In this document: positions 18,799 through 27,678 of the stretch, in pieces
Layout: every line of letters begins with the position of its first letter
How positions within the stretch are numbered: position 1 is the first letter of the stretch
NCBI RefSeq assembly: GCF_019083965.1
Contig: NZ_JAHRCY010000002.1
Coordinates: forward strand, 682,001 to 746,000
Reading direction: 5' to 3'
Length of the DNA: 64,000 bases
Source of the DNA: Catellatospora tritici
GTDB taxonomy: Bacteria > Actinomycetota > Actinomycetes > Mycobacteriales > Micromonosporaceae
Notes under the pieces: model-generated
What the model was told of the DNA's origin: nothing
The model's input: the letters and a program-made list of their open reading frames with translations, nothing else
Databases searched by the model: none
Position numbers and translations under genes: made by a program

Positions 18799-19782
18799 TC
18801 AGTACTCCGCGCGCAGGCGGCGGGCGGCCTCGGCGGCCCAGTACGTCAGGATGATCTGCGCGCCGGCACGGCGGATCGAGTGCAGCGTCTCCATCATGAT
18901 CCGCTCGCGGTCGATCCAGCCGTTGGCGGCGGCGGCCTCGACCATGGCGTACTCGCCGCTGACCTGGTAGGCCGCGACCGGCACGTCGAACGAGGCGCGC
19001 ACGGCGCTGATCACGTCGAGGTAGGCCAGGGCGGGCTTGACCATGACGATGTCGGCGCCCTCGGCGACGTCCAGCGCCACCTCGCGCAGCGACTCGCGCA
19101 GGTTCGCCGGGTCCTGCTGGTAGGTGCGCCGGTCGCCGTCCAGGGACGACTCGACCGCCTCCCGGAACGGGCCGTAGAACGCGGATGCGTACTTCGCGGC
19201 GTACGCAAGGATGGTGACGTCGGCGTAGCCCGCCTCGTCCAGGGCCTTGCGGACGACGCCGACCTGGCCGTCCATCATCCCGGACGGCCCGACCACGTGC
19301 ACCCCGGCGGCGGCCTGGGCCACCGCCATCCGGGCGTACGCGGCGAGCGTCTCGTCGTTGTCGACCGCCCCGTCCTCACGTAGCAGCCCGCAGTGCCCGT
19401 GCGAGGTGAACTCGTCCAGGCACAGGTCGCTCATCACCACGAGCGAGTCGCCGACCTCGCGGATCACATCGCGGATGGCGACGTTCAGGATGCCGCCCGG
19501 GTCGATGCCGCCGGAGCCGGTCGCGTCCTTGTGCTCGGGGATGCCGAACAGCATGACGCCGCCGACCCCGGCCTGGGCCGCCTCGGCCACCGCCTTGCGC
19601 AGCGACTCACGGGAGTGCTGCATCACGCCGGGAAGGGAGCTGACCGGCCGAGGCTCGGTCAGCCCTTCCCTGACGAACAGCGGCAGCACCAGCTCGGCCG
19701 GGTGCAGCCGGGTCTCGCTGACCATGCGCCGCATGGCCGCGCTGGTGCGCAGCCGCCGCGGGCGGATGTTCGGGAACGACAT
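18799..19782 (-). CDS. hemB: Porphobilinogen synthase (delta-aminolevulinic acid dehydratase)
   Basis: A 327-residue enzyme that condenses two 5-aminolevulinate molecules to porphobilinogen. Visible motifs are RRMRRTSAAMR-like N-terminus, a metal-site tract ([20 protein letters not shown]) and the Schiff-base lysine regions ([12 protein letters not shown] and [10 protein letters not shown]). Full length for the family. Last gene of the rex-hem operon, 36 nt after hemD, with its own GGGGG ribosome site. Confidence 0.95.
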   Translation of the reverse strand: MSFPNIRPRRLRTSAAMRRMVSETRLHPAELVLPLFVREGLTEPRPVSSLPGVMQHSRESLRKAVAEAAQAGVGGVMLFGIPEHKDATGSGGIDPGGILNVAIRDVIREVGDSLVVMSDLCLDEFTSHGHCGLLREDGAVDNDETLAAYARMAVAQAAAGVHVVGPSGMMDGQVGVVRKALDEAGYADVTILAYAAKYASAFYGPFREAVESSLDGDRRTYQQDPANLRESLREVALDVAEGADIVMVKPALAYLDVISAVRASFDVPVAAYQVSGEYAMVEAAAANGWIDRERIMMETLHSIRRAGAQIILTYWAAEAARRLRAEY

Positions 19783-19818
19783 GGCTACCCCCTACACCGA
19801 TACCGGCAGGTCAGACGA

Positions 19819-21399
19819 TCAGCGGAACCTCAGTGCGGTCGGGCCCTGCACCTTCGAGCCGCGGCGCTGCTTGGCGGGCATCGCCGCCAGGCGCTCGCGC
19901 AGCTCGACGGCGTACATGGCCAACGCCTCGACCAGGTCCGGCACGGAGGCGTGCTCGGGCTGGACGTCGACGCGCAGGCCGAACTCGACCGCGGTCTCGG
20001 CCGTCTTCGGGCCGATCACCGACACGACGGTGCGGGTGTGCGGCTTGCCCGCGATGCCGACCAGGTTGCGTACGGTCGAGGACGACGTGAACAGCACCGC
20101 GTCGAACCCGCCCGACTTGATGGCGTTGCGGATCTCCTCCGGCGGCGGCGCCGCCCGCACGGTCCGGTACGCGGTGACGTCGTCGACCTCCCAGCCACGC
20201 TCGGTCAGGCCCGCGGCCAGCGTCTCGGTCGCGATGTCGGCGCGGGGCAGCAGCACCCGGCCCACCGGGTCGAAGATCTCGTCGTACGGCGCGAACTCGG
20301 CCAGCAGACCCTCGCTGGACTGGTCGCCGCCGGGCACCAGCTCGGGCTGGATGCCGAACGAGCGCACCGCCTCCGCGGTCGCCTCGCCGATGCACGCGAT
20401 CTTGACGCCGCCGAAGTGGCGGGCGTCGAGCCCGTGCTCGCCGAACTTCTCCCACACCGCGCGCACGGCGTTGGCGCTGGTGAAGATGACCCATGCGTAC
20501 CGGCCGTCGACCAGGCCCTTGATCGCCCGCTCCATCTGGGCCGGGGTCCGGGGCGGCTCGACCGCGATGGTCGGCACCTCGCACGGGATCGCCCCGTACG
20601 CCCGCAGCCGCGCGCTCATCACGCCCGCCTGCTCCTTGGTGCGCGGCACCAGCACGCGCCAGCCGTACAGCGGACGCGCCTCCCACCAGCCGAGCCGGTC
20701 CAGGTGCGCCACGCCGGAGCCGACGGTCACCACGACGCGGCCGGAGAAGCCCAGCGCGGCGGCGACGAAGCTGTCGACGGTGGAGATGGTGGTGTACTGC
20801 GTCTCGCCGGTGCCGTCCCCGGTGATCGCCACCTGGGCGGTGCCCTCGACGCCGGCCGCGAGCAGCCCGTCGCGCACCGAGGCCAGGTCGCCCGCGTCGA
20901 CCGCGAGCGCCACCGAGCCGTGCTTGAGCGCCGAGGCGAGCCCGTCGAAGTCGACGGCGGTGATGTCGTCGACGTCGGTCGCGGTGCGCACGCCGGTCAG
21001 CGGCACCCCCGCGTACGTCGCGACACCGGCGGCCTGCCCGATGCCGGGCACGACGGCGAACCGCACGTTGGTGCGGGCCACCGCCTGGACCTCCTTGACC
21101 ACGGCGTCGTGGCCGAACGGGTCGCCGGCGACCAGGTGCACCGCGTTGCGGCCTGAGCGAGCCTCCGACAGCAGCACCTTCGCCACGTCGCCGGGCACGC
21201 CCTCGGCAGGGCTGTATTCGGTCTGCTCGCCGAACTCGGTGCGCAGCGACTCCAGCATCGCGTCAGGGACGCTGCGGTCGTACACGATGTGGTCGGCCTC
21301 GCGCAGCGTCTCGTAGGCGCGGCGGGTGAGCAGGCCCGGGTCGCCGGGTCCAGCCCCGACGAACGCGACATGCCCAGCGGGCTTACGGGTGCGGGTCAT
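19819..21399 (-). CDS. hemD: Bifunctional uroporphyrinogen-III C-methyltransferase / uroporphyrinogen-III synthase
   Basis: A 526-residue fusion typical of actinobacteria. Residues 1-245 are a SUMT (CobA-like) tetrapyrrole methylase (HVAFVGAGPGDPGLLTRRAY, HLVAGDPFGHDAVV), which methylates uroporphyrinogen III toward sirohaem or cobalamin. Residues about 260-510 are HemD, which closes hydroxymethylbilane to uroporphyrinogen III (WVIFTSANAVRAVWEKF, IACIGEATAEAV, DAVLFTSSSTVRNL). It overlaps hemC by 4 nt (ATGA). A single transcript thus carries both the haem branch and the sirohaem entry step. Confidence 0.95.
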   Translation of the reverse strand: MTRTRKPAGHVAFVGAGPGDPGLLTRRAYETLREADHIVYDRSVPDAMLESLRTEFGEQTEYSPAEGVPGDVAKVLLSEARSGRNAVHLVAGDPFGHDAVVKEVQAVARTNVRFAVVPGIGQAAGVATYAGVPLTGVRTATDVDDITAVDFDGLASALKHGSVALAVDAGDLASVRDGLLAAGVEGTAQVAITGDGTGETQYTTISTVDSFVAAALGFSGRVVVTVGSGVAHLDRLGWWEARPLYGWRVLVPRTKEQAGVMSARLRAYGAIPCEVPTIAVEPPRTPAQMERAIKGLVDGRYAWVIFTSANAVRAVWEKFGEHGLDARHFGGVKIACIGEATAEAVRSFGIQPELVPGGDQSSEGLLAEFAPYDEIFDPVGRVLLPRADIATETLAAGLTERGWEVDDVTAYRTVRAAPPPEEIRNAIKSGGFDAVLFTSSSTVRNLVGIAGKPHTRTVVSVIGPKTAETAVEFGLRVDVQPEHASVPDLVEALAMYAVELRERLAAMPAKQRRGSKVQGPTALRFR

Positions 21400-22319
21400 T
21401 CAGCACTCCCAAGTACATTCTCGGCACCGTCTTCGAGCAGGTCAGCGGCGAGCAGCCGCCCGACCTGCTCAGCGTCGGCGAGCGTTCCGGTGCGTGACAG
21501 TCGCAGGGCGAACCGCCCATCCGGACTGATCACGGCACCGCGCAGGTAGATCTCGTCGTCTTCGGTGACTTCGGCCAGCGCCGCGACGGGCGCGCTGCAC
21601 CCGGCCTCGAGCGTGGCCAGCAGGGCCCGTTCGGCGGTGACCGCCGCGCGGGTGGCCCGGTGGTCGAGCGCGGAGAGCGCCTCGACCAGAGCGGTATCGG
21701 CGGACCGGCACTCCACCGCCAGCGCGCCCTGGGCGGGCGCGGGCAGCATGAGCATCGGGTCCAAAATCTCGGTGACCTCACCGGCGCGGCCGAGCCGGGC
21801 CAGCCCGGCGCGGGCCAGCACCACCGCGTCCAGCTCGCCGTCGGCGACCTTGCGCAGGCGGGTGTCCACGTTGCCGCGGATCGGCACGGTGGTCACGGGC
21901 AGCCCCAGCGCGGCGATCTGCGCGATACGGCGCAGCGCCCCGGTGCCGATGACGGCCCCTGCGGGCAGCTCGGCGAGGGTGAGCCCGTCGCGGGCGATCA
22001 GCGCGTCGCGGGGGTCGGCCCGTTCGGGCACGGCCGCGATGGCCAGCCCGTCCGCGGGCGCGGTGGGCAGGTCCTTGTACGAATGCACCGCGAAGTCGAT
22101 CTCCTTGGCGCCGAGCGCGTCGCGCAGCGCGGAGACGAACACACCCACGCCGAGCTGCTGCACCGGCGCGGAGGAGCGGTCACCGGGGGTCACGATCTCG
22201 ACCAGTTCGACGGCCATACCCGTCTTCTTGGTGAGCGCGTCGGCGACCATCTGCGACTGCGCGAGGGCGAGGGCACTGCCCCGGGTGCCCAGGCGCAGCA
22301 CACCAGTGGGAGAACTCAT
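21396..22319 (-). CDS. hemC: Hydroxymethylbilane synthase (porphobilinogen deaminase)
   Basis: A 307-residue enzyme that polymerises four porphobilinogens to hydroxymethylbilane. Motifs are LRLGTRGSALALAQSQMVAD at the N-terminus, HSYKDLPT, RGNVDTRLRKV, and LEAGCSAPVAAL with the cysteine that carries the dipyrromethane cofactor. The ATG at 22319 (MSSPTGVLRLG) is chosen because the family starts here and it overlaps the hemA stop by 4 nt; the open frame upstream is only the antisense-free continuation within hemA. Confidence 0.95.
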   Translation of the reverse strand: MSSPTGVLRLGTRGSALALAQSQMVADALTKKTGMAVELVEIVTPGDRSSAPVQQLGVGVFVSALRDALGAKEIDFAVHSYKDLPTAPADGLAIAAVPERADPRDALIARDGLTLAELPAGAVIGTGALRRIAQIAALGLPVTTVPIRGNVDTRLRKVADGELDAVVLARAGLARLGRAGEVTEILDPMLMLPAPAQGALAVECRSADTALVEALSALDHRATRAAVTAERALLATLEAGCSAPVAALAEVTEDDEIYLRGAVISPDGRFALRLSRTGTLADAEQVGRLLAADLLEDGAENVLGSAE

Positions 22320-23653
22320 CGGGCACCCTCTTCCGTCACCGGCCGCCCGGAAACGTCCGGCACGTCGGCCACCGTGGTCGTCTGGTCCGGCGATCCGGGG
22401 ATCACCGACAGGTCGAACAGATCTCGCAGCAGCTGCGCGTACGCCGCGCCGCCGGGTTCGGCGGCGAGCTGGCGCACCCGCACCGTCGGCTGGTGCAGCA
22501 GTCGCTGCACGATGCGGTGCACCGTGTGGGCGACCTCGGCGCGCTGCTCGTCGGTCAGGTCCGCGCGGCGCTGGGTCAGCCGCCGCAGCTCGGCGGTGAC
22601 CACGTCGTCGGCGCGGGCTCGCAGGGCGGCCACGGTCGGGGCCACCTCGGCCCCACGCAGCCATCCGGCGTATGCCTCGACCTCGGCGTCGACGATCTGC
22701 TCGACCGCCATGACCTCGAGGTCGGCGGGCTGCGCGACGACGGCACCGAGACGCGCGACGTCGACCAGCCGTACGCCGTCGAGCCCGCCCACCTCCGGCT
22801 CCACGTCGCGCGGCAGCGCCAGATCGATGATAGTGAGGATCTTGGTGGCGCCGGTGCGCGCCGCGCGCACGTTCTCGACCGTGAGCACATGGTCCACCGA
22901 AGCGGTGGCCGTGATGACGACGTCGGCGGCGGCCAGCAGCTCGGGCAGTCGCTCGATCGGGGCGGCGTGCGCGCCGTACGCCTGGGCCAGCCGCAGCGCC
23001 CGGTCGGGGCCGCGGTTGACGACGGTGACGGTGCCCGCCTCGCGCCGGGACAGCTCGGCGACCGACAGCGCGCCCATCGCGCCCGCGCCCACGACCAGCC
23101 AGTTGCGCGGCTGCTCGACGGCGTGGTCGGGGGCGGCTACGGCGTGGTCGAGGGCGGCGCTGACCATGCTGCGGGGCGCGTGGTCGATGCCGGTCTCGGC
23201 GTGCGCGCGCTTGCCCACCCGCAGCGCCTGCTGCAGCAGTTCGTGCAGCATCCGGCCGGTGGCGTCGGCGTCGGTGGCCGACTGGTACGCCTCGCGGAGC
23301 TGACCGAGGATCTGCGCCTCGCCCGCCACCATCGAGTCCAACCCGGCCGCGACCCGGAACACGTGCCGCACCGCGTCCTCGCCGTGGTGCACGTACAGCG
23401 AGGAGGCGAGCTGGTCGGCGGGCAGGCCGGTCAGCTCGGCGAGCACGTCGCCGAGGTGGCTCAGGCCGGGGTGGAACGCGGGCGCGGCGGCGTAGACCTC
23501 GACCCGGTTGCAGGTGGACAGGACGACGGCTTCGCCGACCCGTCCGTCGGACAGCAGCCGGGGCAGCGCGCGGGCACCGTCGACCAGCGACAGCGTCTCC
23601 AGCAGCTCGACCGGCGCGGTGCGATATGACGCACCGACCACGATCAGGTTCAT
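22316..23653 (-). CDS. hemA: Glutamyl-tRNA reductase
   Basis: A 445-residue NADPH enzyme that reduces glutamyl-tRNA to glutamate-1-semialdehyde, the committed step of C5-pathway tetrapyrrole synthesis. Motifs are the start MNLIVVGASYRTAPVELLE, the catalytic cysteine in VVLSTCNRVEVYA, GEAQILGQLREAYQ, and the NADPH domain starting VVGAGAMGALSVAEL. It overlaps rex by 4 nt on one side and hemC on the other. Being directly downstream of rex means haem entry is controlled by the NADH/NAD+ ratio. Confidence 0.96.
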   Translation of the reverse strand: MNLIVVGASYRTAPVELLETLSLVDGARALPRLLSDGRVGEAVVLSTCNRVEVYAAAPAFHPGLSHLGDVLAELTGLPADQLASSLYVHHGEDAVRHVFRVAAGLDSMVAGEAQILGQLREAYQSATDADATGRMLHELLQQALRVGKRAHAETGIDHAPRSMVSAALDHAVAAPDHAVEQPRNWLVVGAGAMGALSVAELSRREAGTVTVVNRGPDRALRLAQAYGAHAAPIERLPELLAAADVVITATASVDHVLTVENVRAARTGATKILTIIDLALPRDVEPEVGGLDGVRLVDVARLGAVVAQPADLEVMAVEQIVDAEVEAYAGWLRGAEVAPTVAALRARADDVVTAELRRLTQRRADLTDEQRAEVAHTVHRIVQRLLHQPTVRVRQLAAEPGGAAYAQLLRDLFDLSVIPGSPDQTTTVADVPDVSGRPVTEEGAR

Positions 23654-24531
23654 GCGGCGACCTCCCCAAGCGCGGTCCGGCCGGTGCCGGTCTCCGGGGC
23701 CAGGAAGCGCGCCACCGCCGGGGCGCCCCGGCGGGCGGCGCCGTTGCGCAGGCGCGGGCCGCCGGGCTCGCCGCCGCCGTCACGGGCGCCGGTGTCGCCG
23801 CCGTCACGGGGCTCGGCTCCACCGTTGCGCGCCGACTTGCGGTGCTCGTGGAACGACAGGATCTGCAGCTCGACCGCGAGGTCGACCTTGCGCACGTCCA
23901 CCTGGTCGGGCAGGTTCAGCACGACCGGGGCGAAGTTGAGGATGCTGGTCACGCCGGCGGCCACGAGCTGGTCGGCGACCATCTGGGCGGCACCGGCGGG
24001 GGTGGCGAGCACGGCGATGGAGATGCCCTCGGTCGCGACGACCTCGGGGATGTCGTTCACGTGCCGGACCGCGATGCCGTTGATCAGCTCGCCGACCCGG
24101 GTGACGTCGGCGTCGAACAGCGCCGCGATGCGGAACCCGCGGCTGGCGAAGCCCGCGTAACCGGCCAGCGCGTGGCCGAGGTTGCCGACGCCGACCAGGG
24201 CGACGGCGCGCCGCTTGTTCAGGCCGAGGATGTATTCGATCTGGCTGACCAGCGGCTCGATGTCGTAGCCGACGCCGCGGGTGCCGTAGGAGCCCAGGTG
24301 CGACAGGTCCTTGCGGAGCTTGGCCGAGTTGACCCCGGCGGCGCCCGCCAGACCCTCACTGGAGACCGTGTCGTGTCCGGTCTCGGCGAGGTGGTGCAGG
24401 GCGCGCAGGTACTCCGGCAGCCGGGCCACCGTCGCTTCGGGCAGATCCGGAAAATCCGGGCCTGACCCTCCGGCGACCGCGCCGACACGGCCGGTGATCC
24501 CGGCTTCGTGACCGGTGCGCTGCTGACTCAT
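23650..24531 (-). CDS. rex: Redox-sensing transcriptional repressor Rex
   Basis: A 293-residue NADH-sensing repressor. The N-terminal winged helix is at about residues 30-105 (ATVARLPEYLRALHHLAETG, GLAGAAGVNSAKLRKDLSHL). The Rossmann NADH domain follows (VALVGVGNLGHALAGYAGF). The C-terminal 50 residues extend beyond usual Rex length (about 210-250) and are Gly/Arg-rich, probably disordered. A Rex operator (24623-24640) lies 92 nt upstream, so the rex-hemACDB operon is autoregulated, as in Streptomyces. Confidence 0.96.
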   Translation of the reverse strand: MSQQRTGHEAGITGRVGAVAGGSGPDFPDLPEATVARLPEYLRALHHLAETGHDTVSSEGLAGAAGVNSAKLRKDLSHLGSYGTRGVGYDIEPLVSQIEYILGLNKRRAVALVGVGNLGHALAGYAGFASRGFRIAALFDADVTRVGELINGIAVRHVNDIPEVVATEGISIAVLATPAGAAQMVADQLVAAGVTSILNFAPVVLNLPDQVDVRKVDLAVELQILSFHEHRKSARNGGAEPRDGGDTGARDGGGEPGGPRLRNGAARRGAPAVARFLAPETGTGRTALGEVAA

Positions 24532-24622
24532 GAGACTCCGTGCCGAACAAGGCTTAGACCCCCGATCACATGGCCGAACGGCTCTGTGCTAGCGGGGAAC
24601 GTCGAGGTAACAGAGTAGGCGC

Positions 24623-24640
24623 TTGTGAACGGGTGCACAA
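24623..24640. promoter_or_regulatory. Rex operator (ROP) of rex-hemACDB
   Basis: TTGTGAACGGGTGCACAA, an 18-bp dyad differing from the TTGTGAAnnnnTTCACAA consensus at one position. On the minus strand it sits over the -35 zone of a promoter whose -10 is probably TACTCT (24612-24617), so Rex binding would block RNA polymerase. Confidence 0.88.
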
Positions 24641-24894
24641 ATCGCGATCTTGAAAGCGCGCCCATCCGGGTCTCGCGCAACAGCCAGAATGCCCCCGCGG
24701 CATGGTGCCCCCACTCTGGCTCGTCACGCGCCACCGGGCTCGGCGGACGCGCTCACGCGCGGCTCGTCGCGGCAGTCCGGATGGGCGCTGCTCCGCGATT
24801 ATGTCGCAACCATGACAAACATCCGCAGAACACGCCCATTCCCACCGGCCACCCTGAGCGTCTCCTGTCCCGAACAGCGCACGGAAACAGAAAC

Positions 24895-24920
24895 CGGGCA
24901 GTGATCGATCTCACTGCCCG
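24895..24920. repeat. 26-bp palindrome in the rex-HAD spacer
   Basis: CGGGCAGTGA (24895-24904) pairs perfectly with TCACTGCCCG (24911-24920) around TCGATC. The spacer 24532-25021 has no gene on either strand; besides this it holds the Rex operator and a 23-bp tandem repeat. It could be an operator or a terminator. Confidence 0.6.
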
Positions 24921-24934
24921 AGACGTCGGGATGC

Positions 24935-25026
24935 GACGAGGGTCACCGATGCCCAGGGACGAGAGTCACCGATCCCCCGGGCCGAGGGTCACCGATACTC
25001 GGCGACGAGGTTCACGGATGCTCAGG
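24935..25026 (-). repeat. Four 23-bp tandem repeats (core GGTCACCGAT)
   Basis: Units start at 24935, 24958, 24981 and 25004, an exact 23-bp period, with a conserved CGAGGGTCACCGAT-type core and varied ends. The last unit overlaps the stop codon of the HAD gene, so the array is the gene's 3' untranslated region. There are no spacers between units, so it is not a CRISPR. Confidence 0.85.
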
Positions 25027-25675
25027 CCAGCGCGGTCGCGACGGCCACCGCGTCCAGCAGGCTGTCGGCCACGGGCACGCCGTAGGCGCGCAGCCGGTCC
25101 GGATCGGTGAGGCCGCCGGTGTAGAGGACGCACTTCGCGCCGACCGAGGCCGCCGCGTCGGCGTCGTCGATCGAGTCGCCGATCATGACCACGTTCGCGC
25201 CGTCGATGCGCAGCTCACCCAGGTGCCGCTTGAGGTGGATCGACTTGAAGCCGCCGTCGGTGTTGTCGCGCAGCCCGTCCACCCGCAGGAAGTGCGGCGT
25301 GAGCGAGTACCCCTCGACCATCGGCACCAGTTCCCGGTGGAACCACATGGACAGCAGCGACTGGGTGCCCTGCCACGCCGCGAGCGCGGCCAGCGCGTCG
25401 GCGGCCAGCGCCACCGTGGTCAGCCGGGTGCGGTAGCTGTCGTGGAACACCCGGTCGAGCAACGCGAACTCGGCCAGCCCCACCTCACGGCCGAGCACCT
25501 GCCCGTAGTACTCGTGGATGGGACGGCGGAAGTCGCGCCGGTGCTCGTGGACCGTGACCGAGACCGGGCCCGCCGGTCCCGGGACCGTCGCGAACGCCGC
25601 GTTGGTCGAGGCGACGACCAGATGGAGGTCGTCGAGCAGGGTGCCGTTCCAGTCCCAGACGAGATGCCTTGCCAT
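25022..25675 (-). CDS. HAD-family hydrolase (phosphatase)
   Basis: A 217-residue haloacid-dehalogenase phosphatase. The nucleophile motif is HLVWDWNGTLLDD (Asp at about 8 and 10); the lysine motif is in GGFKSIHLKRHL; motif IV is VVMIGDSIDDADAA. A cap domain lies at about residues 20-90. The ATG at 25675 (MARHLVWDWNG) is preceded by TACCCT 6 nt upstream, so the mRNA is probably leaderless; the open frame continues upstream without HAD similarity. Substrate unknown. Confidence 0.9.
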   Translation of the reverse strand: MARHLVWDWNGTLLDDLHLVVASTNAAFATVPGPAGPVSVTVHEHRRDFRRPIHEYYGQVLGREVGLAEFALLDRVFHDSYRTRLTTVALAADALAALAAWQGTQSLLSMWFHRELVPMVEGYSLTPHFLRVDGLRDNTDGGFKSIHLKRHLGELRIDGANVVMIGDSIDDADAAASVGAKCVLYTGGLTDPDRLRAYGVPVADSLLDAVAVATALA

Positions 25676-25681
25676 CGGGAC

Positions 25682-25687
25682 AGGGTA
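25682..25687 (-). promoter_or_regulatory. Putative -10 of leaderless HAD gene
   Basis: TACCCT on the minus strand ending 6 nt before the ATG at 25675. Confidence 0.5.
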
Positions 25688-25695
25688 CCGGGTGA

Positions 25696-25923
25696 TCAGC
25701 CCTTGGCCAGGTCGCGGCGCAGCCGCTCCTCCTCCACCCGCCAGTAGCCGTGTTCCCGACCGTCCAGCATGATCACCGGGATGCGGTCGCCGTACTCGGC
25801 TTCCAGCTCGCGATCGCCGGAGATGTCGATCTCCTCGTACGGCTCGCCGATGCGGTCGAGCGTCTCGGCGGCCACCTCGCACAGGTGGCAGCCGGACCGG
25901 GTGTACAGCGTCAGTCGGGTCAC
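25696..25923 (-). CDS. Glutaredoxin-like thioredoxin-fold protein
   Basis: A 75-residue protein with a thioredoxin-fold redox motif GCHLC at residues 11-15 (LTLYTRSGCHLCEVAAETL) and the cis-proline segment IPVIMLDG. This C-x-x-C type is common in actinobacteria, which have mycothiol instead of glutathione. It lies 4 nt downstream of the acyl-CoA ligase stop and is probably co-transcribed with it. Confidence 0.9.
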   Translation of the reverse strand: MTRLTLYTRSGCHLCEVAAETLDRIGEPYEEIDISGDRELEAEYGDRIPVIMLDGREHGYWRVEEERLRRDLAKG

Positions 25924-25927
25924 CGGG

Positions 25928-27469
25928 TCATTCTCGCAGCAGCGACTTGCGCACCTTGCCGATGACCGACAGCGGCAGCTCCCGCGCGAACTCGATGCGC
26001 GCCGGGCACTTGAACCGGGCCAGGTTGCGCGCGCAGTGCGCGGCCAGCTCCGCCTCGGTCAGCTCGGCGACCTCGCCGCCGCGCTGACGGGGCACCACGA
26101 TCGCCCGCACCTGCTGGCCGGTGAGCGGGTGCGGGGCGGCCAGCACCGCCGCCTGCGCCACGCCCGGGTGCGCCAGCAGCACCTGCTCGACCTCGGCCGG
26201 GTACACGTTGAAGCCGCTGACCAGGATCAGTTCGCCGAGCCGGTCGACCAGGAACAGGTCGCCGTCGCCGTCGGCGTACGCCACGTCGCGGGTGGGCCAC
26301 CAGCCGTCGGCGTCCGGGCCGCCCCGCCCGTCGGGCCAGTAACCCAGGAACAGGTTGTCGCCGCGCACCACGATCTCGCCCGGGTCGGTGCCCGGCGAGT
26401 CCGGCACGGCCAGGTCCGGAGCCTCGTCATCAGGGTCGTCATCGTCCTCCAGGAGCGCCGACCCGCCCCGCCACACGTCCTCGCCCGCGGCGTTGACCAG
26501 CCGCAGCTCCACTCCGGGCAGCGGGCGCCCGATCGAGCCGGGCTTCGCCGCCGGCGCGGCCACGGTCGCGGCGAGCACCGGCGCGGTCTCGGTCAGGCCG
26601 TACCCGACCTGGACGGCGATCCCCGTGAGCTGGGTGAACCGGGTCGCGGCGGCGGGCTCCAGCGCGGCCGCGCCGCACACCGCCAGCCGCACCGTGGCCA
26701 GGCGCGCGCGGGCGTCTGGCAGGGCGCTCCAGGCCAGGAACATCTGCGGCACGCCGACGACCACGGTCACCGCGTGCGCCTCGATCGCGGCGGCGGTGCC
26801 GGCCGGGTCGAAGTCGGGCACCAGCACGCCGGTGGCCCCGTGCCAGAGCACCGAGCCCAGCCCGGTGTTGAGGCCGTACGCGTGGAACAGCGGCAGCGCC
26901 AGCAGCACCGTGTCGTCGGCGCCCAGCAGCGGCGGCTCCAGCGCGGCGAGCTGCCGGTGGTTGGCCAACAGGGCCCGGTGCGGCAGCATCGCGCCCTTGG
27001 GCGCGCCCTCGGTGCCGGAGGTGTAGAGCAGCAGCGCGATCTCGTCGTCGCCGGTCTCGGGCAGGCCGCCGGTCGCGGCGGCGGTCGGCAGTTCCGTCAG
27101 CGCGTGCGGCACCGCCCCGGCGACCCCTGCCAGCAGCTCCGACTGGGCGAGCAGCACCTCGGCGCCGCTGTCGGACAGGACGTGGCGCAGCTCGCGCGGG
27201 GTGAGGCCGGGGTTGCCCGGCACGGCGATCAGCCCCGCGCGCAGCACCGCCGTGAGCGCCACCGCGAACTCGACGGTGTTCGGCAGCGCTATCGCCACCC
27301 GGGCGGCGTGGCCGCCGGCGGTCGGCAGGCGCAGTGCCAGTAGCCCGTACGCCGCCGCGTCGGTGCGCGCGTCCCACTCGGCCCAGGTCAGCGTCTGCCC
27401 GCCCGCGCGCAGTGCGATGCGGTCCGGCTGGGCGGCGGCCTGTTGGCGCAGCAGTGTGGCGAGGTTCAC
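25928..27469 (-). CDS. AMP-dependent acyl-CoA synthetase/ligase
   Basis: A 513-residue ANL-superfamily enzyme that activates a carboxylic acid with ATP and CoA. Motifs are LLLYTSGTEGAPKGAMLPHR (A3/P-loop), VQVGYGLTETAPVLAAT (A5), YADGDGDLFLVDRLGELILV (A7-A8 hinge) and the catalytic lysine in VIGKVRKSLL near the C-terminus. The start is placed at GTG 27469 (NLATLLRQQ), where family similarity begins; the Gly-rich N-terminal extension upstream is not conserved-looking. Likely a medium or long-chain fatty acid ligase; the substrate cannot be told. Confidence 0.88.
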   Translation of the reverse strand: MNLATLLRQQAAAQPDRIALRAGGQTLTWAEWDARTDAAAYGLLALRLPTAGGHAARVAIALPNTVEFAVALTAVLRAGLIAVPGNPGLTPRELRHVLSDSGAEVLLAQSELLAGVAGAVPHALTELPTAAATGGLPETGDDEIALLLYTSGTEGAPKGAMLPHRALLANHRQLAALEPPLLGADDTVLLALPLFHAYGLNTGLGSVLWHGATGVLVPDFDPAGTAAAIEAHAVTVVVGVPQMFLAWSALPDARARLATVRLAVCGAAALEPAAATRFTQLTGIAVQVGYGLTETAPVLAATVAAPAAKPGSIGRPLPGVELRLVNAAGEDVWRGGSALLEDDDDPDDEAPDLAVPDSPGTDPGEIVVRGDNLFLGYWPDGRGGPDADGWWPTRDVAYADGDGDLFLVDRLGELILVSGFNVYPAEVEQVLLAHPGVAQAAVLAAPHPLTGQQVRAIVVPRQRGGEVAELTEAELAAHCARNLARFKCPARIEFARELPLSVIGKVRKSLLRE

Positions 27470-27542
27470 GGGGGCTGAGTTTTCCACAGCGGAGGGTGCC
27501 CCGCCCAGCCCTCCCGCAGCCCCTTGCCCGCCCGCCCACCCC

Positions 27543-27625
27543 TCCAAGATCGCTCATGTTGCCAGGCAACTGGGCGTATGGCGCCCCAAGATACGCACGA
27601 CTGCCCGGCAACTCGCGTGGTCTTG
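27543..27625. repeat. Dispersed palindromic element, copy 2
   Basis: GTTGCCAGGCA...TGCCCGGCAAC core of 55 bp, same length as copy 1 (7574-7628) and about 82% identical, including the loop words GTATG and AAGATACGC. Outer arms CCAAGA/TCTTGG extend the hairpin. It lies in the 414-nt gene-free spacer between the acyl-CoA ligase and the bldN leader frame. Confidence 0.7.
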
Positions 27626-27678
27626 GGGCTTTCCCGGCCCGTGGTGAAGGGGCGGCGGGCGGGGGGCAAGGGGTGATC

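Noticed and set aside
22320-23822. Upstream extension of the hemC frame to about 800 codons
   Set aside because: The extra part is an off-frame reading of hemA; hemC begins at 22319 by family similarity and the 4-nt overlap.
24935-25026. Possible CRISPR array
   Set aside because: The 23-bp units follow each other without spacers and no cas gene is present.
24625-25110. Plus-strand frame between rex and the HAD gene
   Set aside because: No ribosome site, codon use unlike neighbours, and it runs through the Rex operator, a palindrome and the tandem repeats.
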